Assembly (NCBI GenBank): GCA_023078555.1
Contig: JALAAN010000010.1
Location: forward strand, 1,488,001-1,552,000
DNA from: Ulva prolifera
Taxonomy: Eukaryota; Chlorophyta; Ulvophyceae; Ulvales; Ulvaceae
Direction: 5' to 3'
DNA: 64,000 bases
A program made the translations under genes and the position numbers. Positions 1-11,445 of this stretch are shown one piece after another; the stretch's first letter is position 1, and every line of letters starts with the position of its first letter. Below the pieces are notes generated by a model. It saw only the letters and a program-made list of their open reading frames with translations, made no database searches and was not told the DNA's origin.

Positions 1-174
1 CTCGTTAGGAATGTGTGTGTGTGCAGTACGTTGTTTTATGTCCGGGCGTGTCCGGGCCGGCGCAGCTAGGCTGGACCGCTTGTTCGTCTTATTGACAGCG
101 CATGATCAGACTGGAGATTCAGCTGTCACAATAAGGGGTAAAATTATGATGTACGAGTGCCAGGGCGTCTGTAG

Positions 175-435
175 GACTGCTTCACCGGCGCACTCAAGGA
201 GAAACCAGACAATCCTATCTACAAGAAAGGTCTGGAAATGACCGGCAAAGCCCCGGATCTGTATGATGAAATCCAGAAGCAGCTGACGCCACCACCACGT
301 CCCAGCACCACTAACAGCTTCTGGTTCGATGTTCTGGGCTATGTCACTGTTATTGGGCTCGTGTTTGGTGTCTCGTATTGTGTCAGCTTGTTAAATCCAC
401 AAGCTGGGGGGACAGCAGCTCCCAAGACAAAATAG
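175..435 (+). CDS. Last exon of an unrecognised single-pass membrane protein (partial)
   Basis: An open frame of 86 codons plus stop runs from a good 3' splice site (TGTAG at 170-174) to a TAG at 433-435. It begins DCFTGALKEKPDNPIYKKGL and ends with one hydrophobic stretch (FWFDVLGYVTVIGLVFGVSY) followed by a short polar tail. This looks like a C-terminal membrane anchor preceded by a conserved-looking soluble segment and a PPP-rich linker. I do not recognise the family. Earlier exons would lie left of the window or in bases 1-170, where I see no second convincing exon. The Met at 238 could be an internal start, but the frame is open and protein-like upstream of it, so I prefer the exon reading. 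Confidence 0.5.
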   Translation, partial: DCFTGALKEKPDNPIYKKGLEMTGKAPDLYDEIQKQLTPPPRPSTTNSFWFDVLGYVTVIGLVFGVSYCVSLLNPQAGGTAAPKTK

Positions 436-1896
436 AGATCAAGACAACACGTCACAGTATGATACGCCTGTTGACCCAGCCGATGCACAGGCCGGTAGCC
501 GCGTTCCTCCGCAGACAGATACCACCTCGAAGCACCTCGTCCATCAGCTGGGTCGAGTCTAGGGTATCAAATTCAAGGCAGACGTTTTAGGGCTTGCGTC
601 TGAAGTTTCTGGGTTCGCACAACTCAGAGCTGCTTGGCTGGGATTGTCTGTCCAGTGAGACTGCTGTGGAGATGTCCCGTGTTGCATATTGTCGCCCCAG
701 AGTTTTCGGTCATGTGGCACACCCCTTGACCAGCCATGGCAGCTGGCATGTCCACCTATGGCGTGCAGTGTGCTCACGTGAAGTGCCAGGGGACAACGTC
801 ACATGTCACCGAGTCGTGACTGACATGATGTTGCTGTCCACTACAGGTGGGTCCAGTGTGATGTGACAGTATGTGTTTGCGCCGTGTACACCAGAGACCT
901 TGTTGCGAGATGCTTGCAACATCATGCTGCAGTATTTGAGGCTGCTGTGTGTCATGGCCGTTTTATGGTGTTCTCGCTACTTGGATGCTTTGCTACAGAC
1001 TTTGTCTTTGTGCTGAAGCTCATCCGCACGCAGAGCATGCGATGGCAGTACATTGCACAGGCTTCAGAGATTATTCCGCACGACATTGAGCAGAATCATG
1101 CCACTTTGCCAATGAAGCATGTTCACCTGTGTCATGATGCAAGCGTGCTCATAATAATGATGTCTGGGCAAACATGCACGCTGCACAGTAGACTTTCTTC
1201 CTGCAACTGATTATTGAGACACGGTATCGTCACACCAAGCCGCTGTCATGAACATGTAATGTCTGAACAATATTGCGGAGGAGAGCTGACCACTCTGTGG
1301 TATGCGTTTGGCCTGATCACGAGTCGGCACACACATGAACAGAACAAGATGTGCGACTGCATGCATTGATCATTATTTACCTGCATCAGGGAACATTGCT
1401 GCCTGGGTGGCACATTGAGCTTTACCAATTCTGCTGCCTGGAGCAGCATTCAAGCAGTGTAGGGCAAGGCTGTATCACTGCACGCGGCCCAGCTTGCACA
1501 GACCTTCCACAGTAGGAACTCTTGGATAGTTGTGTCACCTACCCGCCTATCCTGATCCCGGAACTGCAGCGCTTGCTAGTTTGAAGCAGGTGCAGCAACT
1601 GGCAACAGTGAGCCCCTGCGCCACACATGCGTGAGGCGGACTGGCCTGCGCAAACAGTCGCGCCACAGCGCAGGATAGCGCGAACGACGTTGCCTACATA
1701 CAAGCATGAACTTTCCAAGGTCTTGGATCGGGATAGTGTCGTTCAATGATCATGCAGCTGTATACCGGTCGCGCAATATAGCGGTGTAGTACGCCCATGC
1801 CTCCCTGCGCCGAGTTTGCTGGAGCACATCGTTGATTGTATGCGCTGAAAAACAGTGAAATTTCACCTCAGCTTGTACACGCGAAACGTGCGCACC
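436..1896. other. Gene-free stretch
   Basis: No open frame here looks like a protein and no repeat family is evident. It probably contains the 3' UTR of the left-edge gene and the promoter of the SirB1-like gene. Confidence 0.5.
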
Positions 1897-4800
1897 ATGT
1901 GCCCACGGCATGCCATGTCATCAGGCGCTCGTTCAGCCTTGCAACGCGTGCCAAGGGGGCTTCGCTGGACGGCCTGTCACGCTGGGGCGCGGTCACAGGC
2001 ACAGCTGGATAGCGTAGCTGCAAGTGTATCTGCTGATTCGAGTGCTGGTGTTAGCGCTGGCAGCAGCGGGTCTGATGAATGGTGGCAGCAGTGGGACATG
2101 GCAGCTGTGCACGCGTACGAGGCGCGACGAGTCTTCATTCAGTGCATCATGCGCGGAGAGCCAGAAGCCGACATCGTGAAAGCAGCTTTGGCTATTGCAG
2201 CAGAAGACGACGCGATAGGTGTGCGTCTCTTCTCGGAGTTGCATCGCACCGGCCCCTCCTGCACCGCTATTGCCACCAGATCGGTGCATCTCAAGAGACA
2301 CACCAACAGCACCGAAGCCGTCACTGCGCCCCAGGCGCATGCACACGTTCATGGAAGAGCTCCACCAATTCCTAACGTTGCTCCACCTCGTGAAGTGCAA
2401 GCCCACACGCCCCCACCTCCTCCGAGTCGTTGCAATGCATCTTGTTCCCGAGTGTCGACCGCACAGCTGAACAGGCCTGTCTTTGGGCAGTCCGCCGTGC
2501 AAAGCTCGCAAGCAGTTTGTGGCACCCCCCGGCACCTGCGCATGCAGCAACTCACTCCACGGTCGCCTTCCCGATAAACTCGTTCCGCCGCCGCATCGAG
2601 CGCCTCGCCGGCGAGTGCCGAGGCCAGGCCCTCGCGGCGCTGCCGCCGGACGCCCCCACCGCCGCCGTCGCCGACGCCGTGTGCCAGTTCGTGCGCGACC
2701 GCGGCTTCTCCGCGCCTGAGTACGGCCGCAGCGCGCTGCCCGCCGCCAGCGTCGTTGACCACGGTGCGCCTCCGCGGCAGAGCCACCCCCCACACCCACA
2801 GCTGCAGCCCCTTCCCAGCCCCACCTCCGCCTGCATGCATGCACAACACCACACAGCAGAGCTGCAGCAGCACAACACGCCGTTCCCAGTGTGAGCAGCA
2901 GGTAGCAGCTCAGGGGTGCGTCAGAGCAATGCATCGCCGCAATGCATCGCCGCGGCATGGCAGACTTGGCGTGGAGCGATAGCTGGGGGGCTGGGTGCCG
3001 CATCCCTGGACAAAGCGCACCAATGCTCTGAAGGATGCTTGCCTTTGCCGTTGTGCCAGCTGCCTCCCGCACAAAAGGAGAGTAGCCAACGGCGACCCAT
3101 GCATGCATGCATGCATGCATGATGCAGCCATGCCCAGCGCACAAAGGATGCGCACTGCTAGAACGGGTGCATGTTTGTAAAGATCGACGTGTTGTGTGTA
3201 CGAGACGTGTGCGGGCCTTGCCTGTGCTCGCTTGACGTTGTGGCGGTTGTGGCGTGGGTGCACCAATGCGCAGGCGCTGACGGGGTGTGGGGCTGCTGCA
3301 GCGGGGGTGTGGGAGGACCCGCGGGACGGGTACCTGCACGAGGCGCTCATCCGGCGGCGCGGAACGCCCGCCGTGCTGTGCGTGCTGCTGTACGGCGTCT
3401 TCCGGCAGCTCTTCCTCGACGGCGCGACCGACTTCATGGTGCGGATGGACTGCCGGTGCGCCCCCCCCCCCCCCCCCCCCCCCCCCCCCCTACCCCCCCC
3501 ATTGTCTTGACCCTTCACGGCCTTTGGTTCAGTGCTGTTGGATACACAGCCTTGTATTCTGCTTTGGATCTCGGCCGTGCAATTGCCCGAGCTCTTGTGG
3601 TTGTCCACCCCGTCTTCCTTTCTGTGTGTTCTGTGTGTGACAGATTCTGCTCGGTGACACGAGAGCGCCTATCCGCACGTGCCATGACCAATGGTGTGCC
3701 TTGCGGATGCGCCTTGCAACGTGGGGTTGGGGACTGCTGCGCCCCATGCATGGCCGCCGAGTCTGCGTTTCCACAGGTCACGCAACGGCGGCCGCCCTCT
3801 GCGCACGGCGGCTGCCCTGACACCCGCGTGGCGTGATGTAAATGTATGCTGAACGGGGATGTTTTGCTCAACGACATGACATCACTGAGCTCGCAGCGCC
3901 GTCATGTCAGCGCCGATGTATGCCGAGTGTGCCGACGACTTCCCTGAGCTTGCGCCGGCCCGACGCAGGGGCTTTGACACGTTCCCGCGGGCCGAGCCGC
4001 TGCCGCTTCCGCGCTCGATGCTCGCGCTGCCAGGCGCCGCCGGCGGCGTCCTCAACACGTGCTCGGCCGACGTCCTCTACGAGGCGCTGTCGCACCTCAA
4101 GCGCGGTTTCTGGCCGTATGCATGGGACACCGGCCTCGACTACCAGCGCGGCATGGTGCTCGGCAGCTTCGGCGGCTTCCCCGGGGCCGCCCGCGAGGCC
4201 ATCAACGGCCCCGCCAGCACCTACATCCAGGCGCGCCGCCCTGTTGAACAGACAATGCTTGTGTATATCATCTGGTCGATGATGGGTCAGGGGGCGTTTG
4301 CAGGGTGGCTGGCCCCGTCTGTGTGTGTGGGCCTGGACGCCCGCATCTCTCGACTGTTTGACAATGCCCTGTGCCGAAGAAGGCTAGTGAATAACACGTG
4401 TTACAGCGTACAGCATGGGACAACGGCCCGCAGGGCACGGCCACTCGTCACGTCAGCATCTCGCATGCCCTGCCCTTGGCTCTGCCTTGGCACCCTCTGT
4501 CAGAGAGCTTTGAACACCGGCTGCTGGTTCGCAGTGGGGTGGGCGTCGGTCACAGACCAAGCCATGCTGACCAGCTGCTCAAGCCACAGCCGAATTCCGA
4601 GTACCCGGACAACCACTGCCAGGTACACCAGGTACAAGCCCTCATGACTCTGGAGCTGACGCGTACAGCCACGGCCCCTGTTTTGCTTGATGTTGACCGC
4701 ACACGGCAGTGCAGGCGGTGTCTCGGGCGGCAGCCCACCGGCTGAAGCGAGGCATCTGGACGTCCCCCGGTGCCGGCGACATCCGCCGCGCGATCGCTGC

Positions 4801-5152
4801 CGCCGAGCGCCTCGTGCTGCTCTCTCACTCCTGCCGCACCTTTGCTGCGGGCGCGGCCGCCGGCGGCGCCAGCGTGGCCGGGGGCCGCGCGCATGAGGCG
4901 CTCGAGCGGCGGGACCTCGGAGTGCTGTACGTGCATGCCGGCCTGCTGGAGGAGGGCAAGGTGGAGCTGCAGGAGTGCGCGCGGCTCGCGCCGGAGCGGA
5001 GCGCACAGGAGGATGCGTTGCTGGCGCAGCTGCTGGAGCTGGTGCATGCTGTGCAGCCGCCGCCAGAGCAGGCCCCCCTGACGATCGCGGCGTGGCTGGA
5101 GCGCGAGAAGCCGAACCCGGAGGAACTCGATAAGTTCCCGCTGAGCTGGTGA
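1897..5152 (+). CDS. SirB1-like (transglutaminase-core 2) protein with C-terminal TPR-like region, probably plastid
   Basis: Five exons: 1897-2218, 2548-2763, 3302-3455, 3897-4230, 4715-5152. They join in frame to 487 aa. The first exon has a basic, Ser/Ala-rich leader suited to an organelle transit peptide. The middle exons carry the SirB1/Transglut_core2 signature: WEDPRDGYLHEALIRRRGTP, equivalent to the family's 'nYldpdNSyLneVLerRrGiPitLs' block, then a long Leu/hydrophobic run. The last exon has HRLKRGIWTS and RDLGVLYVHAGLLEEGKVEL, the TPR-like tail typical of SirB1 homologues. The biochemical role of the family is not settled and the transglutaminase-type fold may be non-catalytic. The start is set at the first ATG of the frame (1897); the frame is open from 1855 but begins there with GTG. 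The last intron (4231-4714) uses a GC donor (CAG|GCGCGC). I infer plastid location from the leader and from plant homologues. Confidence 0.8.
3098..3121. repeat. (ATGC)n microsatellite
   Basis: Six consecutive ATGC units in an intron of the SirB1-like gene. Shorter ATGCATGC runs recur throughout the window (about 6278, 18507-18545, 42398, 47085). Confidence 0.9.
3461..3500. repeat. Poly-C tract
   Basis: Thirty C in a row, TA, then eight C, starting 5 bases inside an intron of the SirB1-like gene (donor GTGCGC at 3456). The G-rich complement could form G4 structures. Length is likely variable or mis-sequenced. Confidence 0.95.
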
Positions 5153-7619
5153 GCTGCCGCCAGCGGTGCGGGGCTTGCATGAGCTCACACCATCGTGTTT
5201 CACAGTCTCCAGACACAGTACGAGGCCACGCGGCCAGCAGCATCGATCGAGCGATCCACCCAACCCATGCGCTGGGAGGGGCCGGTGGGCGTGGACCAGA
5301 GAGGGGGGGGGGGGTGCTCGGATTGGCAGTAGGCGGCTTCGGTGTCTGCGGTGTGCCTGGGCAGCAGGATTGGGATTGCAGAGCGTCTCCGCCATCCTCT
5401 GGCGCAGTCGGGAAGCGATAGCGCGAGCGGTCTGCGGGAGGTGCGCCGAGTGCGCTGAGGGCGCCGCAGAGCACTCAGTCTGCTGCAGTGCCAGGGTGCC
5501 TGGCAGGGTGTGAGGCTGTGGCGGGCGCATGTGTCGGCTGCATGGATGGCTGCAGTGGTCCTGGGACTCTTGGTGAAGTCGCTGCTGTATGCAATGCTGC
5601 CCTGCAGCTGGCGGCCCCTACCAGACCCACGAACGAAGGGCCCGTCTCCCCGTGCACGGACCCCGTTGAGCCGGTTCTTGTGCGTGTCCTTGCCCCGGCG
5701 TGTGTGCTGCTGTGTGTGCTGCTGTGTGTGCTGCTGTGTGTGTAGGCACCGGCGTGAAAAGCACCTGGTGTATTCAATGGCCGCGGATGGCCACACGGTT
5801 GACTTTGACGGTGCATGCATCAGGTCGGTTCTCATACCTGCTGCGGTGGCACCTTGTGTTTGGCATGTCTCCGCCCGTTGCGGATTGGGTGTGGCAGCTG
5901 CGCGCACAGCCCGGTCCTTACGTCAGTGCTTCATGTGGACCGACATGGCGGCCATGCTTGCTGTGGGTGTTGATGGCGCGGGCGGTGCTTGCTGTGGGTG
6001 TTGATGGCGCGGGCCGTGCTTGCTGTGGGTGTTGATGGCGCGGGCAGTGCTTGCTGTGGGTGTTGATGGCGCGGGCGGTGCTTGCTGTGGGTGTTGATGG
6101 CGCGGGCGGTGCTTGCTGTGGGTGTTGATGGCGTGGGCCGTGCTTGCTGTGGGTGTTGATGACGTTGGCGGTGATGGCGGGGTTCTGGGTGTTATAAACC
6201 GCCCGTCACCTGTCTTGGAGGTGTTTCACGTTGTGGGCAACTTGTGGCATGCTGGGGCGCAGACTCTGGCGGCAGCATGCATGCATGCACCGTGGACACT
6301 TGTTTCGGTGCGGTGCGGGGTCCCTAGTTCCCGATGGCTATGGCCATGTAATCATGCATATAAACACACCTGGCGTGTAGTGTCGGGTCGCCTTGCAGCA
6401 TTGCTGGCGATGGCTTATAGAATCCAGACCTGAAAATTCAGAAGTTTCCTACGTGATCGGGTCTGCCAGCTCAACACTGGTGGCGTGCGGGGTGTGCCAT
6501 GCCGCAGATGCACTGCCAGAGAGGCAGGCACTCGAGGATCATCCACGGCACATGGTGTTGTTACCTGTGGTTACACACTGCTCACACCAGACCTCATGGA
6601 TCGAATGACCAGCTCATATGTCAGCCGCCCCATGTGCCGCATCGCAGGCCGCAGCCACAGCCTCTTACACCTGCCCAGCCTCATGACACAGACCTCAAGA
6701 CTCATCGGCGGCCCTCCACAGCAGGCAGGGGTAGTCATGTATCCTGGGTGGCCTGCATGGAGGCCGCATGCGTGGTGTGCCCTTATTTGCACAGTGAACT
6801 GCACCTGAATATACTGAGGCAGGTCCTGCAAAGGACAGTGGCAACTCGGTGAACGGGACCACATGCAGAGTGTGTGTTGCACATCTAGGATCCGTGCTTT
6901 GGGTGGAATGCGTGATAGCATACTGTGGTCCTCTGCCATGCAACTGTCCGGGCTCTGGTAATGTGCCCTCCGCTGCGGATCACCCCCAATGTGGTGGCAG
7001 CAGCTCACAGACAACAGCATACGCCCCCAGAGATCTGACATGCATGCACTAAAACCCGAGGCCACGACCTCGGTGCCTGCAGCAATGCCGCCAGCCGTGT
7101 CGCAAGGTTGACAGCGCGGCGGGCATTCTAATATATACTTGCATGTAGATGCATGGCACGGCTTGACTGGCGACGTTGACGTAGAACGTTGCAACGCGTT
7201 GCTAAGCTGCAGGCTTGTCCTACCGGGATGCAGCGCTGGGGCTACCCGTTGTGGTGCATGCGCTGCGAGCACGCAAGACGCGCGTGTTGCTGGAATCTTC
7301 GTACCGTTTCCGTGGGTGAAGACGATTCTATGATCGTGAGTGAAAGCGATGCGGGCGTCGATGCCTGTGGCCACGCTAACCTGTTTGCATTAGATGCGAC
7401 ATCAGAGGGCTGCTTGCAACCATGGCACCGCTACAGCGCACTGAACCCCACTGAACAGTAATACTCCAGTGATCAATCGTTGTCGCGTTTTCTTCTGTGC
7501 AATAAATGCGTGCCTCCCGGTAACACCGCGGAAGTCAGTTCGGGTGTTCAAACCAGAATCGCCAGCGTCTCTGTCACAGCGCGTTGCACTTCTCTTGCGA
7601 ACGGCCATCTATTGTGGCC
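5153..7619. other. Gene-free stretch with simple repeats
   Basis: No gene seen. It holds a G run (about 5305-5317), a CTG/TG-rich tandem (5701-5745) and a 31-bp minisatellite (5955-6171). The right end must contain the promoter of the reductase gene. Confidence 0.6.
5955..6171. repeat. 31-bp minisatellite, about 7 units
   Basis: The unit starts TGCTTGCTGTGGGTGTTGAT and continues GGCGCGGGC. Seven copies in tandem differ mainly at the two bases after GGGC; the last two have decayed. 31 is not a multiple of 3, so this is unlikely to be coding. Confidence 0.9.
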
Positions 7620-9190
7620 ATGAGAATCTCGTTTACAAATAAGCATGTCCTGATCACGGGCGGATCTGAGGGCATCGGTCTGGCGCTGGCCCACCAGTTC
7701 CTAAGCGACGGAGCTTCAGTCACGCTGCTTGCAAGGAACCTGGGCAAGCTACAAAGCGCTCGAAGTGTGCTGGAGGTGCGACGCCTTCTCCTGGCATCAC
7801 GTTCCAGGTCCCGCCCAGTTCGAGTGTCGAGTTCGCCGTGCTTGTGGTGTGACCTGCAGAAGGAGCGCGTCTGGCAATGTGTACCCGTCCTGTGACCAGG
7901 TCATTCATGTCTGTAGCTTGGTGTACCTAACATTATCAGAGTGCAGGTCGCCTTTCCTGGGGGCACCGTGCATGTCATCTCCGCTGACGTGAGTAACGCC
8001 AAGGCACTCAACGCTGCTCTCCAGCGCATCGAGGACGACGTTGGCGTGATTGACGTCGCAGTCTGCAACGCTGGACTCTCCATCCCGAAACTCATCGTCG
8101 ACCAGACTCTAGAAGAGGCCGAGCGTGTCATGCAGGTGCGCTTGTACACAAGCCTCCCGCTGACAGACCAGACGGCATTGCCACACCGCGCTCAGCCCAC
8201 GAGTCACTTCCCCACCGGCGCCCCTGAGGTTCCCGTGGCAACGAGCATGTGCAGGTGAACTACATGGGCTGCTACTACACCGCCCATGCGCTCCTGCCCG
8301 GCATGATCGCCCGCAGAGCAGGCCACATCTGCTTCATCTCCTCCATGGTCTACGTCAGCCCGATGGCGGGCTACTCCTCGTACTCCCCCACCAAAGCCGC
8401 TGTGCGCCACCTCGCCGACTGCCTCCGCAGCGAGCTCACCGGCACCGGCGTCACCGTCTCCGTCGGCTACCCCCCGGACACCCAGACCCCCGGCTTCGAG
8501 GTCGAGAACGAGACCAAGTCGGGCGTCACGCACGCGATCATGGAACACGAGGGCGAGGTTGTGCACACGCCGGCCGCCGTCGCCGCGTGCCTCTTCCGCG
8601 GCCTGCGCCGCGGCGCCTACCACCTGCCGACCCCCTCCCTGCTGCACAGCCTCGCGCTGTCGCTCGTCGCCGGACTCACCCCGCGGCCGCGCTGGCTGCT
8701 CCTCGAGGCCCTGCTCGCCCCCATCCTCGTCATCGTCGGCTGGGTGACGTACGTGCAGCAGGACGCGGTCGTGCGCAAGTGGCGTGCCGCGCAGCCCCGC
8801 CAGGCACGCCCCCCCGTGCTGTGCGCTGCGCGCTGTGCGCCGCTCCGCACCCTGGCCCCGTGGCAGGCGCGGCCGCGGCATGTGTGTTTCTCCGTGTGTG
8901 TGGGTTTGTATGTGGGGAGGTGCCCTTATGGGTGTGCGTCGGTGTACGCGGTCTTGGTTCTGCTGAGTGCGGGGGGCGTGGTTTGCTGTGGTCAGAGCCG
9001 GGGTCGGCTGGGAGCCTCTCCTGCGAGGGATGCCAGCGCACCGCGTGTTCTTGCCACCGCATCGCGTGCCACCGCGCCACCGCGATGCCGCCGCACCGCG
9101 TGCCACCGTGTTCGTTCCGAGGCTCTGCGGCGCGCTCTGCGGCTGTGGCCACAAATGTCTGTGTTCTCGGCCGCCTGTGATCGGCTGTGA
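7620..9190 (+). CDS. KDSR: 3-ketodihydrosphingosine reductase-type short-chain dehydrogenase
   Basis: Exons 7620-7775, 7947-8135 and 8255 to the final stop, all joined in phase 0. The protein begins [20 protein letters not shown] and shows the SDR nucleotide-binding TGGSEGIG, the NAG motif (VAVCNAGLS), the catalytic Ser ([10 protein letters not shown]) and Tyr-Lys (YSPTK). The diagnostic [14 protein letters not shown] is the signature of 3-ketodihydrosphingosine reductases (KDSR/TSC10), which reduce 3-ketosphinganine with NADPH in de novo sphingolipid synthesis at the ER. A hydrophobic C-terminal segment ([18 protein letters not shown]) fits membrane attachment. Family length is about 320-330 aa. 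The expected end is near 8800, but the frame runs on with low-complexity residues to a TGA at 9188-9190, so the true 3' end (perhaps an extra intron) is uncertain. The start is the first ATG; GTG and TTG codons upstream were ignored. Confidence 0.88.
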
Positions 9191-9501
9191 AGTGGCTGAA
9201 GCGGCCCCGCTGCGCAGAAGTCCACCCGCCGTTTGGCTTGCTCTGTGCTGTGCACATGAGCTGTCGCTGTGGAAGCTACTGCAGGGCACAGTCCTTGCGC
9301 AGTTTCCGCCTTTGTCAAACGTCACACGCGGTCACTCAATGCACGCCTGCGAATGATTCCTGAAGCGTTTGCCTGCCATGCTTCAGCGGCACTGGCGATG
9401 GCACTTGACCGCGGCAGAGCGCCGCCCGCCGCATCTTTGGGTGAGCAGCGGTGCAGGATGCATTGAGCGCTTGCCAGCAGCCTGTGTGGGTGAAGGCTGC
9501 A

Positions 9502-11445
9502 ATGTGCCTGCAGGCAGAGGCGCCATCAGAGGCGCCGGCAGAGGCGCCAGCGGAGGCACTGACGGATGTGCCGGCGGAGGCACCCTCAGAGGTCCGGTCG
9601 GAAGTACCGATGGTTTTGCAGGCAGAGGCGCCAGCGGAGGCACTGACGGATGTGCCGGCGGAGGCACCCTCAGAGGTCTGGTCGGAAGTACCGATGGTTT
9701 TGCAGGCAGAGGCGCCAGCGGAGGCACTGACGGATGTGCCGGCGGAGGCACCCTCAGAGGTCCGGTCGGAAGTACCGATGGTTTTGCAGGCAGAGGCGCC
9801 AGCGGAGGCACTGACGGATGTGCCGGCGGAGGCACCCTCAGAGGTCCGGTCGGAAGTACCGATGGTTTTGCCGGCAGAGGCGCCAGCGGAGGCACTGCCG
9901 GATGTGCCGGCGGAGGCACCCTCAGAGGTCCGGTCGGAAGTACCGATGGTTTTGCCGGCAGAGGCGCCAGCGGAGGCACTGACGGATGTGCCGGCGGAGG
10001 CACCCTCAGAGGTCCGGTCGGAAGTACCGATGGTTTTGCAGGCAGAGGCGCCAGCGGAGGCACTGCCGGATGTGCCGGCGGAGGCACCCTCAGAGGTCCG
10101 GTCGGAAGTACCGATGGTTTTGCAGGCAGAGGCGCCAGCGGAGGCACTGACGGATGTGCCGGCGGAGGCACCCTCAGAGGTCCGGTCGGAAGTACCGATG
10201 GTTTTGCAGGCAGAGGCGCCAGCGGAGGCACTGCCGGATGTGCCGGCGGAGGCACCCTCAGAGGTCCGGTCGGAAGTACCGATGGTTTTGCAGGCAGAGG
10301 CGCCAGCGGAGGCACTGACGGATGTGCCGGCGGAGGCACCCTCAGAGGTCCGGTCGGAAGTACCGATGGTTTTGCAGGCAGAGGCGCCAGCGGAGGCACT
10401 GACGGATGTGCCGGCGGAGGCACCCTCAGAGGTCCGGTCGGAAGTACCGATGGTTTTGCCGGCAGAGGCGCCAGCGGAGGCACTGCCGGATGTGCCGGCG
10501 GAGGCACCCTCAGAGGTCCGGTCGGAAGTACCGATGGTTTTGCCGGCAGAGGCGCCAGCGGAGGCACTGCCGGATGTGCCGGCGGAGGCACCCTCAGAGG
10601 TCCGGTCGGAAGTACCGATGGTTTTGCCGGCAGAGGCGCCAGCGGAGGCACTGACGGATGTGCCGGCGGAGGCACCCTCAGAGGTCCGGTCGGAAGTACC
10701 GATGGTTTTGCAGGCAGAGGCGCCAGCGGAGGCACTGCCGGATGTGCCGGCGGAGGCACCCTCAGAGGTCCGGTCGGAAGTACCGATGGTTTTGCAGGCA
10801 GAGGCGCCAGCGGAGGCACTGACGGATGTGCCGGCGGAGGCACCCTCAGAGGTCCGGTCGGAAGTACCGATGGTTTTGCAGGCAGAGGCGCCAGCGGAGG
10901 CACTGACGGATGTGCCGGCGGAGGCACCCTCAGAGGTCCGGTCGGAAGTACCGATGGTTTTGCAGGCAGAGGCGCCAGCGGAGGCACTGACGGATGTGCC
11001 GGCGGAGGCACCCTCAGAGGTCCGGTCGGAAGTACCGATGGTTTTGCCGGCAGAGGCGCCAGCGGAGGCACTGACGGATGTGCCGGCGGAGGCACCCTCA
11101 GAGGTCCGGTCGGAAGTACCGATGGTTTTGCAGGCAGAGGCGCCAGCGGAGGCACTGACGGATGTGCCGGCGGAGGCACCCTCAGAAGTCCCGTCGGAAG
11201 TACAGATGGTTTTGCCGGCAGAGGCGCCGGCGGAACTGCCGGCGAAGGTGCCGGCAGTGGTGCCGGCAGAGGAATCCGCTGAGGCACCGGCGGTCGCGCC
11301 GGTAGGGGGCCCAGCGCAGGTCCTTGTTGAGGAGCTGGGGGAAAACCTGGTGGGGTCTCCGGCGAAAGCACCGGTGGCGGTGCCAAAGGATTTGCTGCCT
11401 GTTGCGCCGGCCGAGGCGGCCGGCGCGTCCTCCACAGCGGAGTGA
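9502..11445 (+). CDS. Possible Ala/Pro/Glu-rich repeat protein encoded by a minisatellite
   Basis: From the ATG at 9502 a 647-aa frame reads a 28-residue repeat (consensus EAPAEALTDVPAEAPSEV then RSEVPMVLQA) about 20 times, then a non-repetitive acidic tail ending EAAGASSTAE. Because the unit is 84 bp, a multiple of 3, at least two + frames and two - frames also stay open for over 600 codons (a Gly-rich frame on +, Ser/Thr/Ala- and Pro-rich frames on -). Open frame alone therefore proves nothing. The unit variants change amino acids in this frame. I cannot tell whether any strand is translated; a disordered secreted or wall protein is one possibility and a non-coding minisatellite the other. 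Confidence 0.35.
   Translation: MCLQAEAPSEAPAEAPAEALTDVPAEAPSEVRSEVPMVLQAEAPAEALTDVPAEAPSEVWSEVPMVLQAEAPAEALTDVPAEAPSEVRSEVPMVLQAEAPAEALTDVPAEAPSEVRSEVPMVLPAEAPAEALPDVPAEAPSEVRSEVPMVLPAEAPAEALTDVPAEAPSEVRSEVPMVLQAEAPAEALPDVPAEAPSEVRSEVPMVLQAEAPAEALTDVPAEAPSEVRSEVPMVLQAEAPAEALPDVPAEAPSEVRSEVPMVLQAEAPAEALTDVPAEAPSEVRSEVPMVLQAEAPAEALTDVPAEAPSEVRSEVPMVLPAEAPAEALPDVPAEAPSEVRSEVPMVLPAEAPAEALPDVPAEAPSEVRSEVPMVLPAEAPAEALTDVPAEAPSEVRSEVPMVLQAEAPAEALPDVPAEAPSEVRSEVPMVLQAEAPAEALTDVPAEAPSEVRSEVPMVLQAEAPAEALTDVPAEAPSEVRSEVPMVLQAEAPAEALTDVPAEAPSEVRSEVPMVLPAEAPAEALTDVPAEAPSEVRSEVPMVLQAEAPAEALTDVPAEAPSEVPSEVQMVLPAEAPAELPAKVPAVVPAEESAEAPAVAPVGGPAQVLVEELGENLVGSPAKAPVAVPKDLLPVAPAEAAGASSTAE
9541..11222. repeat. 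84-bp tandem repeat, 20 units
   Basis: The unit contains GAGGCGCCAGCGGAGGCACT and ends near ACCGATGGTTTTGCAGGCA. Units are almost identical and vary at two main sites (CTGACGG/CTGCCGG and TTGCAGG/TTGCCGG), with few private changes (one CTGG in unit 2, some in the last unit). This points to recent unequal exchange or gene conversion. Confidence 0.95.

Noticed and set aside
1993-3339. 448-codon open frame on the - strand
   Set aside because: It is the Arg/Pro-rich shadow of the SirB1-like exons and introns, with no domain features, while the + strand exons match a known family and splice in frame.
9541-11222. CRISPR-like array
   Set aside because: Uniform 84-bp tandem units with no unique spacers; a minisatellite.
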